Positions 17,109-26,352 are shown, counted from the first letter of the stretch. The stretch: DNA of 64,000 bases from Candidatus Binatia bacterium (GCA_022820725.1 JAJEFA010000021.1:1-64000); one strand, 5' to 3'. Made by a program: numbers and translations. Notes: generated from the sequence alone by a model not told the origin.

Positions 17109-17651
17109 TTACGGACGCTCCGTCTGCGTACCCTCGGGCTTGTCACCAAGCTTAACACCTTCCATCTCTGCGGCCACGGCACGAACCTCTTCATTATGTT
17201 CCCGCAGGAACTGGGCGACATCCTTTGAAGCGCGGAGCAGAATCTCGATATAGGCGACGTCCGCACTCGACACGCTGGCCAGTGTATGATGATAGGCACC
17301 CAGGGCGGCTATGAGGTCGGTCTGCCGGTCCGGAATCACTTCAAATTTCTCCGTCAGGCATTCGTTAATGCGTTCCGCCAATGCGTCGAAGGTCTCCTGC
17401 TCGACGCCTTCGGTCGTTCCTGAGATCAGCTCCTGCCAGAGCATCTCTATGGCATACCGGGCGGGGTGCTCGCGCCGCAGGCCGGCGCTGAGTTGGTAGA
17501 GCTGATTGGCCAGGGGCTGCCAGCGTGGGGGACGTTTGTGGGAGACTAAGGCGTTGGCCTTCAGCAGACGGGTGTGCAAGGCGCTGAGACCGTACTGTTC
17601 GGTTAAGAGTTGAATCAGCGTATCAAACTCACGTGACGTGACGTGTGCCAT
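17109..17651 (-). CDS. Hypothetical helical protein (180 aa)
   Basis: Unrecognised, all-helical soluble protein starting MAHVTSREFDTLIQLLTEQYG with AGAAAGGAA upstream of the ATG at 17651. No signal peptide, membrane segment or catalytic motif is visible. It contains a conserved-looking RPPRWQPLANQLYQLS segment. It is convergent with the coiled-coil gene and divergent from the isochorismatase gene. Confidence 0.6.
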   Translation of the reverse strand: MAHVTSREFDTLIQLLTEQYGLSALHTRLLKANALVSHKRPPRWQPLANQLYQLSAGLRREHPARYAIEMLWQELISGTTEGVEQETFDALAERINECLTEKFEVIPDRQTDLIAALGAYHHTLASVSSADVAYIEILLRASKDVAQFLREHNEEVRAVAAEMEGVKLGDKPEGTQTERP

Positions 17652-17861
17652 GGTATTCCTTTCTGAGGGTATCCGGGAGCGGTCTGGTGACTTGCATGCC
17701 AGTAATCGCGCGATCATGACAAAAACCCGTGCTGCCCGCAATGTACTTGTTTTCTTGCTCCTCGTTCAGACTTGGTCTAAAGAAGAGAAGGCGGTGGTTG
17801 GAAACTGCTGCAAGAGCGGTCACGGATAAGGGTTGTTCGAGACAAAAAAGAGGGGAACAGG

Positions 17862-18581
17862 ATGGCGACAGACCACGAAAAAATTCTTGAAATTATCCGC
17901 CTCAAAGACAAGGTGCCGCTGGTCCTGACGCGTGACAAAACCGCCCTGCTGGTGATTGATATGCAGCGCTATTTTGTGAGCCCCCATTACCCGCTGATGC
18001 AGACCTTTGAGAAACTGGTCCCAGGGGTGAGCGCCGCCTACTGCGAGCGGGTCAATGCGTCCGTCATTCCCAATATCAATCGGTTACTGGGCTGCTTTCG
18101 GGCGCGGCAGATGCCGGTCATGTATACCGCCATTGGCACCTGCCTGAAGGACGGCCAGGATTTAAATCCCATGTGGAAGGCGCTTGATCAACTCAGCCTG
18201 GACACGATTGGGGAGCGCATGTTTCCTGCGGTTGACGAGCTGAGCTGGCAGATCGACGACAGTGTTGCGCCGCAGCCGGGCGAACTGGTTGTGAACAAAA
18301 CATCGAGCGGCACCCTGAACTCGACTATGCTCGATCAGACGCTTCGTAATATGGGGATTACCTCACTCCTGATCTGTGGGGTGACAACGGATGTGTGTGT
18401 CGAAACCACGGCCCGAGATGCGGCGGACCGGGGCTTTGACGTCACCATCGTCGAGGATGCCTGTACGGCCTTTAGTTCGGACTTGCATCGGGCGGCGCTC
18501 CAGGCCTTCAGCTATGCCTTTGGCCGGGTCCGCAAAACGCACGAGTTGATTCATATCGTGAACACCGCAGAGGCCGTGTGA
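17862..18581 (+). CDS. Isochorismatase-family cysteine hydrolase
   Basis: Cytosolic amidase-type member of the isochorismatase-like superfamily. The catalytic triad can be read: D33 in LLVIDMQRYF, K146 in VVNKTSSGTLNST and C179 in GVTTDVCVETTARDA, with the cis-peptide GVTTD before the cysteine. The substrate could be an N-carbamoyl compound, nicotinamide-like amide or biuret-like compound; sequence does not decide. Ten bases separate it from a zinc-type dehydrogenase, so the two likely act on the same metabolite. Confidence 0.86.
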   Translation: MATDHEKILEIIRLKDKVPLVLTRDKTALLVIDMQRYFVSPHYPLMQTFEKLVPGVSAAYCERVNASVIPNINRLLGCFRARQMPVMYTAIGTCLKDGQDLNPMWKALDQLSLDTIGERMFPAVDELSWQIDDSVAPQPGELVVNKTSSGTLNSTMLDQTLRNMGITSLLICGVTTDVCVETTARDAADRGFDVTIVEDACTAFSSDLHRAALQAFSYAFGRVRKTHELIHIVNTAEAV

Positions 18582-18590
18582 AAGAAAAAA

Positions 18591-19790
18591 ATGAAAGCCC
18601 TGGTCTTTGCCAAGACAGCCCAGAAAGATGCACCTCCGGCCCCGGACTTTTTGCCCGGCTTGGCCAATCTCCAGTTGTGCGACGTGCCTACTCCCGACCT
18701 GCCCAATGAGCGCTGGGTGGTGGTCAGGAGTAAAATTTCCGGTATCTGCGGTAGCGACTTGGGCTTTTTGCAGTGGAAGCCCATGCCCGCGGCCGAGCCG
18801 TATTTCGAGTTGCCTCTGATTCCCGGTCACGAACTGTTCGGAGAAGTGGCCGCGGTGGGCAAGCGCGTGCGCGGGCTCCGGGTCGGTCAACGGGTGACCA
18901 TCGATCCGACGCTCGGATGTCGGGAACGGGGTTTTCGGAAGCTATGCCCCCAGTGTCGAAACGGGAACCCTGGGATTTGTGAACATATTGCCGAGGGGCA
19001 GCTGCGTCCCGGACTGTTAATCGGCATCTGTCCCGATACCGGTGGCGGCTGGGGCGAATATTTTGTTGCCCCTGCGCACCGGCTGACACTATTGCCGGAC
19101 ACGATTGATGATGATGAAGCCTCGCTGATTGAACCGTTTGCCGTATGTCTTCGGGCAGTGCTCAACAATCCGCCTCGACGCAAAGAACTGGTGGTTGTCA
19201 TCGGTGCCGGGACGATTGGGCTGATGAATATCGCCGCACTCAAGGCCGTTGAGCCGTCCTGCCGGGTGGCGTGTATCGCCAAGTACCCGTTTCAGGCCAG
19301 ACTGGCGCGTCGCCTTGGTGCGGACGATATTATTGACGCTCAAGGCCAGGATGTCATGGCTCAGGTTGGTGAGCTGGCCCAGACCAAGGTCTATCCGCTC
19401 ACCAATGGCGGCGCGGTTTTGGCCGGCGGGGTACGGCTGGTCTACGATACGGTCACCAATTCGGTCACGCTCAATCAGGCTCTCCGCATGGCGCGAGGCC
19501 AGGGAGCGGTTATCGTACTCGGTTTGGCGGCGCTGCCCGAAGGCGTTGATTGGACGCCGACCTGGATGAAAGAGATTACCATCGTTGGGAGTCTGACGTA
19601 TGGGGCTGAGGTGTTTCGGGGCAAACGCCAGGATACGTTTGTGCGCGCGGTCGAACTTCTGAGGCGCCGGCGGGCGGACCTGCGCGCGATCCGCCCGCGC
19701 AAATATCCGCTTGAGCAGTTCCGACAGGCCCTGACCGAAGCCGCCAGCAAGAAAACTTCGGGGGCGGTCAAGGTCTCGTTTGTTCCCTGA
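18591..19790 (+). CDS. Zinc-dependent MDR alcohol/polyol dehydrogenase
   Basis: Medium-chain dehydrogenase. The catalytic zinc region GICGSDLGF and GHELFGEVAAVG is followed by a structural-zinc-like stretch whose cysteines are partly rearranged (TLGCRERGFRKLCPQCRNGNPGIC). The NAD(P)-binding Rossmann motif is VVIGAGTIGLMNIAAL. 399 aa, slightly longer than the common 350 because of an N-terminal insertion (APPAPDFLPGLANLQL). It follows the isochorismatase-like hydrolase in an apparent two-gene operon. Substrate unknown. Confidence 0.85.
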   Translation: MKALVFAKTAQKDAPPAPDFLPGLANLQLCDVPTPDLPNERWVVVRSKISGICGSDLGFLQWKPMPAAEPYFELPLIPGHELFGEVAAVGKRVRGLRVGQRVTIDPTLGCRERGFRKLCPQCRNGNPGICEHIAEGQLRPGLLIGICPDTGGGWGEYFVAPAHRLTLLPDTIDDDEASLIEPFAVCLRAVLNNPPRRKELVVVIGAGTIGLMNIAALKAVEPSCRVACIAKYPFQARLARRLGADDIIDAQGQDVMAQVGELAQTKVYPLTNGGAVLAGGVRLVYDTVTNSVTLNQALRMARGQGAVIVLGLAALPEGVDWTPTWMKEITIVGSLTYGAEVFRGKRQDTFVRAVELLRRRRADLRAIRPRKYPLEQFRQALTEAASKKTSGAVKVSFVP

Positions 19791-19813
19791 CCGCCCCTGA
19801 TAAAGCAGCGCGC

Positions 19814-20194
19814 TTATTTCATCGCTTCCACCAACGGGACAATGGTTCCACTGTCAAAATAATCGCACCATTTGCTGATTTTCCCGTCGGTGATGGTGAA
19901 GACGCCGAGAACGGGTAGCAACACCTGAACGTCCCCCTTGACCCAGGTCTCCATGCGCTCGTTGGTGACGATATTGCCCGAGGAGGCAGTATGAGTGATT
20001 TCCATTTTTTGCAGCAAGTTTGCGCCGATAAAAGGATCAAGGACCTCACGCACGCCGGCATGGCCGGTCACCGGCTCCCACGGCATATTATGATAGAACA
20101 CGTCCTCTGACAGATAGGACACCACCGTGTCCATATTCCCACTGCCCAAGGCGTTGCAAAACTCCGTCACGAAGGCTTCATTCTCGGTGCTCAT
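19814..20194 (-). CDS. SnoaL/limonene-epoxide-hydrolase-like protein
   Basis: 126-aa NTF2-fold protein resembling limonene-1,2-epoxide hydrolase. The Tyr-x-Asn pair (Y34, N36), an Arg-x-Glu in place of the usual Arg-x-Asp (R80, E82), and the late aspartate in WCDYFD (D111) match positions that activate water in that family. The Asp-to-Glu change leaves activity uncertain. It is convergent with the dehydrogenase. A good SD (AAGGAGGAAGT) precedes the start. Epoxide hydrolysis would fit a bacterium with an alkene-type monooxygenase, but the two loci are 30 kb apart. Confidence 0.75.
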   Translation of the reverse strand: MSTENEAFVTEFCNALGSGNMDTVVSYLSEDVFYHNMPWEPVTGHAGVREVLDPFIGANLLQKMEITHTASSGNIVTNERMETWVKGDVQVLLPVLGVFTITDGKISKWCDYFDSGTIVPLVEAMK

Positions 20195-20392
20195 ACTTCC
20201 TCCTTCAGGTTCCTATGCTCGTGTCTCGCTAGCATAGGGGGGTAACGGCTGCAAGCGAATCTGGACTGCTGCCGGTTATGCCGGGCTCCGGAATCCCGTC
20301 CTGTGGGACTCGCCTGTATTGCGCTGAACGGGCGGAGTGTGCAAAACATGCAGCATGGGTCGCTCTGGCAGACCCCGTAGCAACCGTTTCTT

Positions 20393-22741
20393 ATGCGCGA
20401 GCGCGACCTTCTGGCGTTAGAGTTTGACAAAGTCCTGCAGCTTCTGGCCGACTGTGCCCTGTCGTCCGCCGGTCGAGCAGCCTGCTTGGCCCTCAAGCCC
20501 CAGGTTGCCGAGCCGCTGGTTAAAGAAGACAGCGAGCGAACGTGGCAGTGCTTTCGTTTGGTGGAAGAACGTCTAAGCCTGCCGCTCGAACCGTTCCCCG
20601 ATATCCGTCCGACCTGTGAGCAAGCGGACCACGGCGGTGCCGTACTTGAGGGACAAAAGCTCCGCGACGTGCTGACCGTGGTGACCCGTGCACGGCTCCT
20701 TGTCAGATTTTTCCGTCGAGACGCCGCAGTGTTTGACCGTCTGAGAGGCTATGCCGACCGCCTGACAGCTCTGCCCGACTTGGAGGCTGCCCTGCAGCAC
20801 TGCCTGGACGAGAACGGTGGCCTCAAAGACGAGGCCAGTGCAACGCTGCGTTCACTCCGGCGTCAGGTCCACAGCCTGAGCGAGGACATTGAACGCCGCC
20901 TGCAACGCACCCTGCGCTCAAGCGAGGCCCAGGAGGTGGTCACCGACCAGTTTGTCACGATTCGGAATAACCGTTTCGTTATTCCCGTCCGACCAAATTT
21001 TCAGGCGCGCTTGCCGGGAATCGTCCAGGATCGTTCCGGGTCGGGCGAAACCGTGTTCATCGAACCGCTATTTGCGGTCGAACTCAATAATAGACTGCTG
21101 CTTGCGCAGAAAGAAGTTGCGGCCGAGGAACACCGGATTCTGGTCTGGCTGACGGCGCTGGTGCGGGAGAGCCTCGATCAACTCGAACGGACATTTGCAA
21201 CCTTGACGGAAATCGATGTCCTCCACGCCAAGGTGGTGTTTGCGCAAAAATACGGCGCCACACAGCCGCACTTCGGCTCAGCCATCCAACTCCGTGGTGC
21301 CAGGCATCCCTTGCTGGCGGCCTCGGACACCGCAGTTGTTCCCATCAATTTGACGCTGCCCCAAGATAAACGCGGACTGATTATTACCGGTCCGAATACG
21401 GGCGGGAAAACGGTCGCTCTCAAAACCTTGGGTCTTATCTGCCTCATGGCCCAGACCGGCTTTTTGATCCCGACGGACGAGGCCAATGAACTGCCCATCT
21501 TTCGGAGCGTGTTTGCCGACATTGGGGATGCCCAGTCCCTGGAGCACAGCCTCTCGACCTTCTCGGCCCATATCGCCAATATCAGCGACATGCTGGCGAC
21601 GCTGTCAGAGCCTGCGCTTCTCCTCCTTGACGAACCTGGCGGCGGCACAGACCCGGCCGAGGGAGGAGCCCTGGCAAATGGGCTGCTGACCGTTCTGAAA
21701 GACCGCCAAGTGTCCCTCGCTCTTGCCACGCATCTGAGTCCGGTCAAACTCTTTGCGGTGGGAGACGGGAGCTATCAGATTGCGGCCGTGGCGTTTGATC
21801 TGGAGACTCTTCAGCCGCGCTATCAGCTCCAGTACGACGTCATGGGTCAGAGCCTCGGGCTACCCATGGCCCGGCGTCTCGGGTTACCGGAAGCAGTGTG
21901 TCGTGCGGCAGATGCGGCCCTGTCCACTGAGGCCCGTCAATTCTCTGAAGCCTTGACCCGCCTCGAGGCCGCTTCGGTCAACTTGGAGCGTGAACGGACC
22001 CAGGTACAGTCCGAGCGCGAACAGGCGACTGCTCAGCGTGCGCGTCAGGAACGACTCTTGGCCGAAACCGAGGAAAAGTGTCGTCAGGTCTGGCAGGACG
22101 AGGTGCGTGAAGCCAAGCTGCTGGTCCGTCGTGTTCGCGAGGAAGGCCGCGAGGTTATCGCGCAGCTGCGCAAAAACCTGCAAACGCCGCAGATCTCATC
22201 CGGTGATGCTCGCCGAGACCTCTCACGATTCTTGCATGAGCAGCACAAGGAGATCGCCGCAAAAGAGCAAACGTTCCGGACCGAGACTGTCGCCAATACA
22301 CCACCACCACAGATTGGGGACGAGGTCGAGATTCGTGGTGGAAAAATTCGAGGGACCTTGCTGACGCTCAACGGCAATAAAGCCCGGGTGCGTTGCGGTG
22401 GGACAACGTTTGAGGTTCCCGTGGTCCAGGTTCGGCGGACGTCCGAGCAAAAACCTATGCCGCGTGTTCGGGTGGCCGTCGATCACGCGCCACCGAGCCG
22501 GCCCGAAATCAATCTGCTCGGCCTGCGGGTCCGGGAGGCGCTGCCGCGTTTGGAAGCCTTCCTGGATCAGGCCATCCTCAATAATCAATCGTCAGTGCGT
22601 ATTGTGCACGGTATGGGAACCGGTGCGTTGAGGCGGGCGGTCCGGGCGTATTTAGCCGACTCTCCGTACTGCGAGTCCTTTAATGAGGCTCCCCGGAATG
22701 AAGGGGGCGGAGGGGCAACGGTTGCGGAGCTCTCCTCATGA
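20393..22741 (+). CDS. mutS2: MutS2 family protein
   Basis: DNA/ribosome-acting MutS2: core and clamp helices (1-300), Walker A TGPNTGGKT at 332-340, Walker B LLLLDEPGGGTDPAEG, a long coiled coil (about 510-620), and a C-terminal Smr nuclease domain with LGLRVREALPRLEAF and HGMGTGALRRAV. Known roles are suppression of homologous recombination and, in Firmicutes, rescue of collided ribosomes. 782 aa is normal. The downstream DUF309 gene overlaps its stop codon by four bases (ATGA), indicating translational coupling. Confidence 0.95.
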   Translation: MRERDLLALEFDKVLQLLADCALSSAGRAACLALKPQVAEPLVKEDSERTWQCFRLVEERLSLPLEPFPDIRPTCEQADHGGAVLEGQKLRDVLTVVTRARLLVRFFRRDAAVFDRLRGYADRLTALPDLEAALQHCLDENGGLKDEASATLRSLRRQVHSLSEDIERRLQRTLRSSEAQEVVTDQFVTIRNNRFVIPVRPNFQARLPGIVQDRSGSGETVFIEPLFAVELNNRLLLAQKEVAAEEHRILVWLTALVRESLDQLERTFATLTEIDVLHAKVVFAQKYGATQPHFGSAIQLRGARHPLLAASDTAVVPINLTLPQDKRGLIITGPNTGGKTVALKTLGLICLMAQTGFLIPTDEANELPIFRSVFADIGDAQSLEHSLSTFSAHIANISDMLATLSEPALLLLDEPGGGTDPAEGGALANGLLTVLKDRQVSLALATHLSPVKLFAVGDGSYQIAAVAFDLETLQPRYQLQYDVMGQSLGLPMARRLGLPEAVCRAADAALSTEARQFSEALTRLEAASVNLERERTQVQSEREQATAQRARQERLLAETEEKCRQVWQDEVREAKLLVRRVREEGREVIAQLRKNLQTPQISSGDARRDLSRFLHEQHKEIAAKEQTFRTETVANTPPPQIGDEVEIRGGKIRGTLLTLNGNKARVRCGGTTFEVPVVQVRRTSEQKPMPRVRVAVDHAPPSRPEINLLGLRVREALPRLEAFLDQAILNNQSSVRIVHGMGTGALRRAVRAYLADSPYCESFNEAPRNEGGGGATVAELSS

Positions 22742-23358
22742 AAGTTGCTATCCGTGACGCCTTAGCCGACCTGCTGCTTGAAGCCCTGGATGATGTGGCG
22801 AAAGCCGCCATGTTGCGTGGTCTTGCCGCTGACACCCGAGCAGACGCAGCCGGGCCGCCCTCGCACACGCTTGCCGAGACGCTGCGTTGTGTGCTCCCGC
22901 CGGATTTTGAGGCAGACTGGCCGGTGGTCAGAGCCAAACTCCTTCAATACGGGGCGGTACTGGAGGGCTGGGCCGGGCAGACCGGGGCCTCGACTCTCGA
23001 TGTGGTTTTACAAAAAAGCGTCTTGCTCTTTAACCATCATCTCTTCTTTGAAGTGCACGAAGTCCTGGAGCCACAATGGATGCAAGAGCAGGGCGAGCTC
23101 AAAAAATTCTTGCAAGGGCTGATCCAGATTGCGGTCGCGTTCTACCATCTCGAACGCGGCAACCTGATGGGCACCCGCTCGCTGCTGCACGAGGGACTGA
23201 TAAAAATATCTCCACACTCGCCCGCCTGTCTTGGCGTTGAACTCCGGGATTTCATTGCCGGACTTGAAGAATGTCGGCAGGTCATCTTAGGTCTGAGCCC
23301 TGAAACGTACAGGCAGTTTTCTCCGGACGCGATTCCCCGGATGCAGCTTGTCGCCTAG
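22738..23358 (+). CDS. DUF309 domain protein
   Basis: Soluble helical protein whose C-terminal half is a DUF309 domain: FNHHLFFEVHEVLEPQW and FLQGLIQIAVAFYHLERGN are the diagnostic helices with conserved His and Glu residues. The N-terminal 90 residues are helical and unassigned. Its ATG overlaps the mutS2 stop. The function of DUF309 is not established; the coupling suggests a link to MutS2 (inference). Confidence 0.82.
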   Translation: MKVAIRDALADLLLEALDDVAKAAMLRGLAADTRADAAGPPSHTLAETLRCVLPPDFEADWPVVRAKLLQYGAVLEGWAGQTGASTLDVVLQKSVLLFNHHLFFEVHEVLEPQWMQEQGELKKFLQGLIQIAVAFYHLERGNLMGTRSLLHEGLIKISPHSPACLGVELRDFIAGLEECRQVILGLSPETYRQFSPDAIPRMQLVA

Positions 23359-23374
23359 TTGGTGGGGCATCGTC

Positions 23375-23902
23375 ATGCAAGTGGATCGGCTCATTGTCAC
23401 AGCCCGCGCGCAGACTATCCTGAGTCCGCTTTCAAGTGAGGCCATTGTGGAGCGTGCTGCGGATGGAAGCTGGGGTGCCGCAAAGAGTACACGTGTCCTT
23501 CCAATCGACAACAACGCTGGACACGTTGACTCTTCGGACAGTATTCTCCTGGCAACGGGCAAAGTCGGGGCCGGGGAGCAGTATATTCAGGCGGCCGAGG
23601 CGCTTCAGCAGCTCGGCATTGCCGGCATTATCGCGCCCGCCTTTGCCTGGCCGTTCTTTCGGCTCTGTCTCAATATCGGTCTGCCGCCGCTGACCCTCTG
23701 GGAAGCGGGCGAAATTCGGGCGGGCGACCGGCTACGGATCGATGTCAATAGCCGTATTGTGAAATCCATGAGCGCCGGTACCCGCTATCCGATTCGGGAC
23801 CTGTCTGATCTCTATATCGAGGTTTTGGCCTGTGGCGGACTGGAAGGCTATGTGCGGGCGCGGCTTGCGGAGCAGCAAACGGCGATCTCCTCGGACGGAT
23901 AG
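23375..23902 (+). CDS. Orphan aconitase/LeuD-like swivel-domain protein
   Basis: 175 aa. The second half follows the small subunit of 3-isopropylmalate dehydratase (AAEALQQLGIAGIIAPAFAWPFFRLCLNIGLPPLTLWEAGEIRAGDRLRID), but the catalytic loop GCGSSREHA of LeuD is replaced by GAGEQYIQA and the N-terminal GDNxDTD motif is missing, so it is probably not an active dehydratase. Residues 36-55 are encoded by a stem-loop repeat found again just downstream, suggesting in-frame insertion. The start was chosen at ATG 23375, after GGTGGGG. No large-subunit gene is nearby. It could be a decaying or repurposed gene. Confidence 0.6.
   Translation: MQVDRLIVTARAQTILSPLSSEAIVERAADGSWGAAKSTRVLPIDNNAGHVDSSDSILLATGKVGAGEQYIQAAEALQQLGIAGIIAPAFAWPFFRLCLNIGLPPLTLWEAGEIRAGDRLRIDVNSRIVKSMSAGTRYPIRDLSDLYIEVLACGGLEGYVRARLAEQQTAISSDG
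23482..23538. repeat. Stem-loop repeat, copy A (inside the LeuD-like gene)
   Basis: 57 bases: left arm AAAGAGTACACGTGTCC, a 20-base loop beginning TTCCAATCGAC, right arm GGACACGTTGACTCTT. 53 of 57 bases match copy B at 23979-24035, with an identical loop. Here it is read in frame as protein. Confidence 0.85.
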
Positions 23903-23978
23903 GCGGGCAGAAACCGTGCCCGGACGACCGGCAGTCCCCTCTGCCTCCAACGTACTTGTCGCCTTTTCCGTGGGACTG

Positions 23979-24035
23979 AAAGAGTACACGCGTCCTTCCA
24001 ATCGACAACAACGCTGGATACGTTTACTCTTTGGA
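23979..24035. repeat. Stem-loop repeat, copy B
   Basis: Second copy in the gap before the helicase gene, with the same arms and an identical 20-base loop; four substitutions relative to copy A. A more distant member with a perfect 18-bp stem lies at 55098-55153. Confidence 0.85.
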
Positions 24036-24062
24036 GCATGAGCCCACGGGCGAGCTAGGGAT

Positions 24063-26321
24063 ATGCGACGCGTTCGAGACCTGCGGAAATATGAGCTGCC
24101 GGATACTCTGCTGGAAATCTGGGAACGCCAGCAAGGCGAGTTTCTCTTACCCGTGCAGGAAGTTGCCGTGCAACGCTACGGGCTGTTTGACGGTCGTAGC
24201 CTCCTGATCTCCTCTCCGACCTCATCGGGTAAAACTTTTGTAGGCGAAATGGCCGCCCTGCGCGCCGCCTTTGCCGGCCAGCGCGTGCTGTATTTAACAC
24301 CGCTACGCGCCTTGGCGGAAGAAAAATATGAAACCTTTCGTACGCGCTATGGAACCTATGGCGTCAAAGTCGTGGTAGCAACGCGTGACAGACGCGAGTT
24401 TGATCACGATATCGAACACGGGGACTTTCACCTGGCCGTCCTCGTATACGAAAAACTCGCCCAGTTACTCGTCCGGCATCCGCACCTGCTGCGGACGGTC
24501 GCCCTGGTCGTAGTGGACGAACTCCAGATGCTGGGCGACCCGGAACGCGGGTCGGGGCTGGAACTGACATTGACCAAACTCCTCAGCGCCGTCCCGCGGC
24601 CACAGCTCTTGGGACTCTCCGCCGTCTTGCGCGAGGCCGAGCAAGTCGCTGCCTGGCTGGATGCCGACCTCCTCTTACAGGATGAACGGCCGGTTGAACT
24701 CCACCGTGGCGTGGTCCTCGGCGACCGCTTTCGCTACCGCACGTATAATACGGGCGAAGAAGGCGAGGAGCGCCTGGCTCACGCTGAGTCAGACGACCCG
24801 CGTGAACTCTTATACGCCCACGTCACGCATCTTGCGCGGCAGGGAGAGCAGATCCTCATCTTTTTGAAAGGCAAACGGGATACGGTCCAGTGCATCTTGG
24901 AGCTGGCCGAAGCCTCCGAGCTGACGCCAGCCGCCGACGCGCTGGCAGCGCTTGAGCCCCTCGAAGAAACCTCTCTCAAGGCACAACTGCGCGATGCCCT
25001 TGCTGGGGGTGTGGCGTTTCACCACGCCGACCTGACCTCGGCGGAGCGGGCGATTGTTGAGGCCGCCTACCGTCGGGGTGAAGTGCGAGTCATTGCGTGT
25101 ACCACGACGCTGGCCTTTGGGGTGAATCTGCCAGCCTCCACGGTGTTTATCGAGGCCGTCAAATGGGATACGGACAAACGGACCGGCACGGCGATTGAAG
25201 TCCCACTCTCCTGGGCCGAATATGAAAATATCTCCGGACGAGCGGGCCGACTCGGATTCGCGTCGCCCCCCCCTTCTCTGGGGGGCAGCCCTGAGCCAGT
25301 CGAAGGGCGAGGGAGCAAAGAGGTATTTGGCCGGTCCGTTTTGATTGCCACCAATCAGTTTCAGGCCGACCTCTTGTGGCGGGGCTATGTGATGGGCGAG
25401 CAGGAGCAGTTTACTCCAGCCCCCGGCCAGACTGGACTCACGGATCGTATCCTTAACCTGATTGCCTCCAAGATCTGTCTTTCGACCGATGAGCTTCATG
25501 CTTTTTTAGACCTGACCTATCTCGGCTTTCAGCAACGGAGCAAACGCGCGTCTGCCTCAGACGAAGCAGAACAAGCGCTGAGTGTTCTGGTCACCACGCA
25601 GCTTGTCAATCATAGTGAAGACGGACGGCTGGAAGCGTCCACGCTGGGAGAGGTCGCGGCCCGCAAGGGTATCCGCGCGGCAACTGCGGTGAAACTGGCC
25701 CGATTCTTTGAGTCTGCCCAGGAACGCGATGTGTCCGAGCTGGAACTCTTTTATGCGCTGAGCCTGACCGAAGACGGCCAAAAAATGCAGATTCCGTTGT
25801 CGTCGGCCGAACACCGTGGTCGGGGATATGAAAGCAAAGTGGGCGAGTGGATACGCGAACGCGGCTCTGAGCCGGGCGGCGAACTCCAGAAACTTCTCAA
25901 CGCCCGCATGCTGCCAACAACCCAGGAGGCTCGGTCGGCTAAGCTCTCGCTGCTGCTGCTGGGCTGGATTAATGGGGACGAACTGTCGTCTTTGGAAAAT
26001 CGCTGTCAGTGTTACGCTGGCACGATTCTCAGCCTGACGGATGAAGTCAGTTGGCTGGTGGATGCGGCGGCGGAGATTGCCGAGGTCATGGGCTGGGCGT
26101 CGGCCACACAACTGTCCGAACTGGCAGAACGGGCGCGACTCGGGGTCGATCCGCCGAGCCTGGAGTTGGCCCGGGCTCAGTTGCCTGGGCTCAACCGTGA
26201 AGAGATCAAGACGCTGGTGTCTGCGGGGTTCGACTCGCCCCTGGCCGTACGCGAAGCGTCTCCAGAAGCCCTGGAGCCCTATCTGTCGCCGCGACAAATT
26301 GAGGCGTTGCGCACGCCCTGA
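24063..26321 (+). CDS. Ski2-like (Hel308-type) superfamily 2 helicase
   Basis: 752-aa ATP-dependent helicase. Motif I is SPTSSGKT (51-58), motif Ia TPLRALAEEKY, motif II DELQ (near 152, where Hel308/Ski2 members often have DExH), motif III SAVL, motif V TTTLAFGVNLP and motif VI ISGRAGRLG (about 389-397). The C-terminal part has winged-helix and helix-hairpin-helix-like segments (LPGLNREEIKTLVSAGFDS). Directly after motif VI, about residues 400-418 (PPPSLGGSPEPVEGRGS) interrupt the usual GF-to-GRSVLIA connection and come from a palindromic repeat inserted in frame. It is followed after 31 bases by an unrecognised gene, probably co-transcribed. Confidence 0.88.
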   Translation: MRRVRDLRKYELPDTLLEIWERQQGEFLLPVQEVAVQRYGLFDGRSLLISSPTSSGKTFVGEMAALRAAFAGQRVLYLTPLRALAEEKYETFRTRYGTYGVKVVVATRDRREFDHDIEHGDFHLAVLVYEKLAQLLVRHPHLLRTVALVVVDELQMLGDPERGSGLELTLTKLLSAVPRPQLLGLSAVLREAEQVAAWLDADLLLQDERPVELHRGVVLGDRFRYRTYNTGEEGEERLAHAESDDPRELLYAHVTHLARQGEQILIFLKGKRDTVQCILELAEASELTPAADALAALEPLEETSLKAQLRDALAGGVAFHHADLTSAERAIVEAAYRRGEVRVIACTTTLAFGVNLPASTVFIEAVKWDTDKRTGTAIEVPLSWAEYENISGRAGRLGFASPPPSLGGSPEPVEGRGSKEVFGRSVLIATNQFQADLLWRGYVMGEQEQFTPAPGQTGLTDRILNLIASKICLSTDELHAFLDLTYLGFQQRSKRASASDEAEQALSVLVTTQLVNHSEDGRLEASTLGEVAARKGIRAATAVKLARFFESAQERDVSELELFYALSLTEDGQKMQIPLSSAEHRGRGYESKVGEWIRERGSEPGGELQKLLNARMLPTTQEARSAKLSLLLLGWINGDELSSLENRCQCYAGTILSLTDEVSWLVDAAAEIAEVMGWASATQLSELAERARLGVDPPSLELARAQLPGLNREEIKTLVSAGFDSPLAVREASPEALEPYLSPRQIEALRTP
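25288..25308. repeat. Palindromic REP-like repeat within the helicase gene
   Basis: The core GCCCTGAGCCAGTCGAAGGG is of a dispersed palindrome type common in environmental bacterial genomes, which reads as PEPVEG in this frame. It is inserted without breaking the reading frame. Confidence 0.8.
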
Positions 26322-26352
26322 GACACGCCTCAGCAACCGAACCCCTACTCGT

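Noticed and set aside
19814..20194. A true limonene-1,2-epoxide hydrolase tied to the monooxygenase
   Set aside because: The catalytic Asp in the Arg-x-Asp pair is Glu and the locus is 30 kb away; only a fold-level call is justified.
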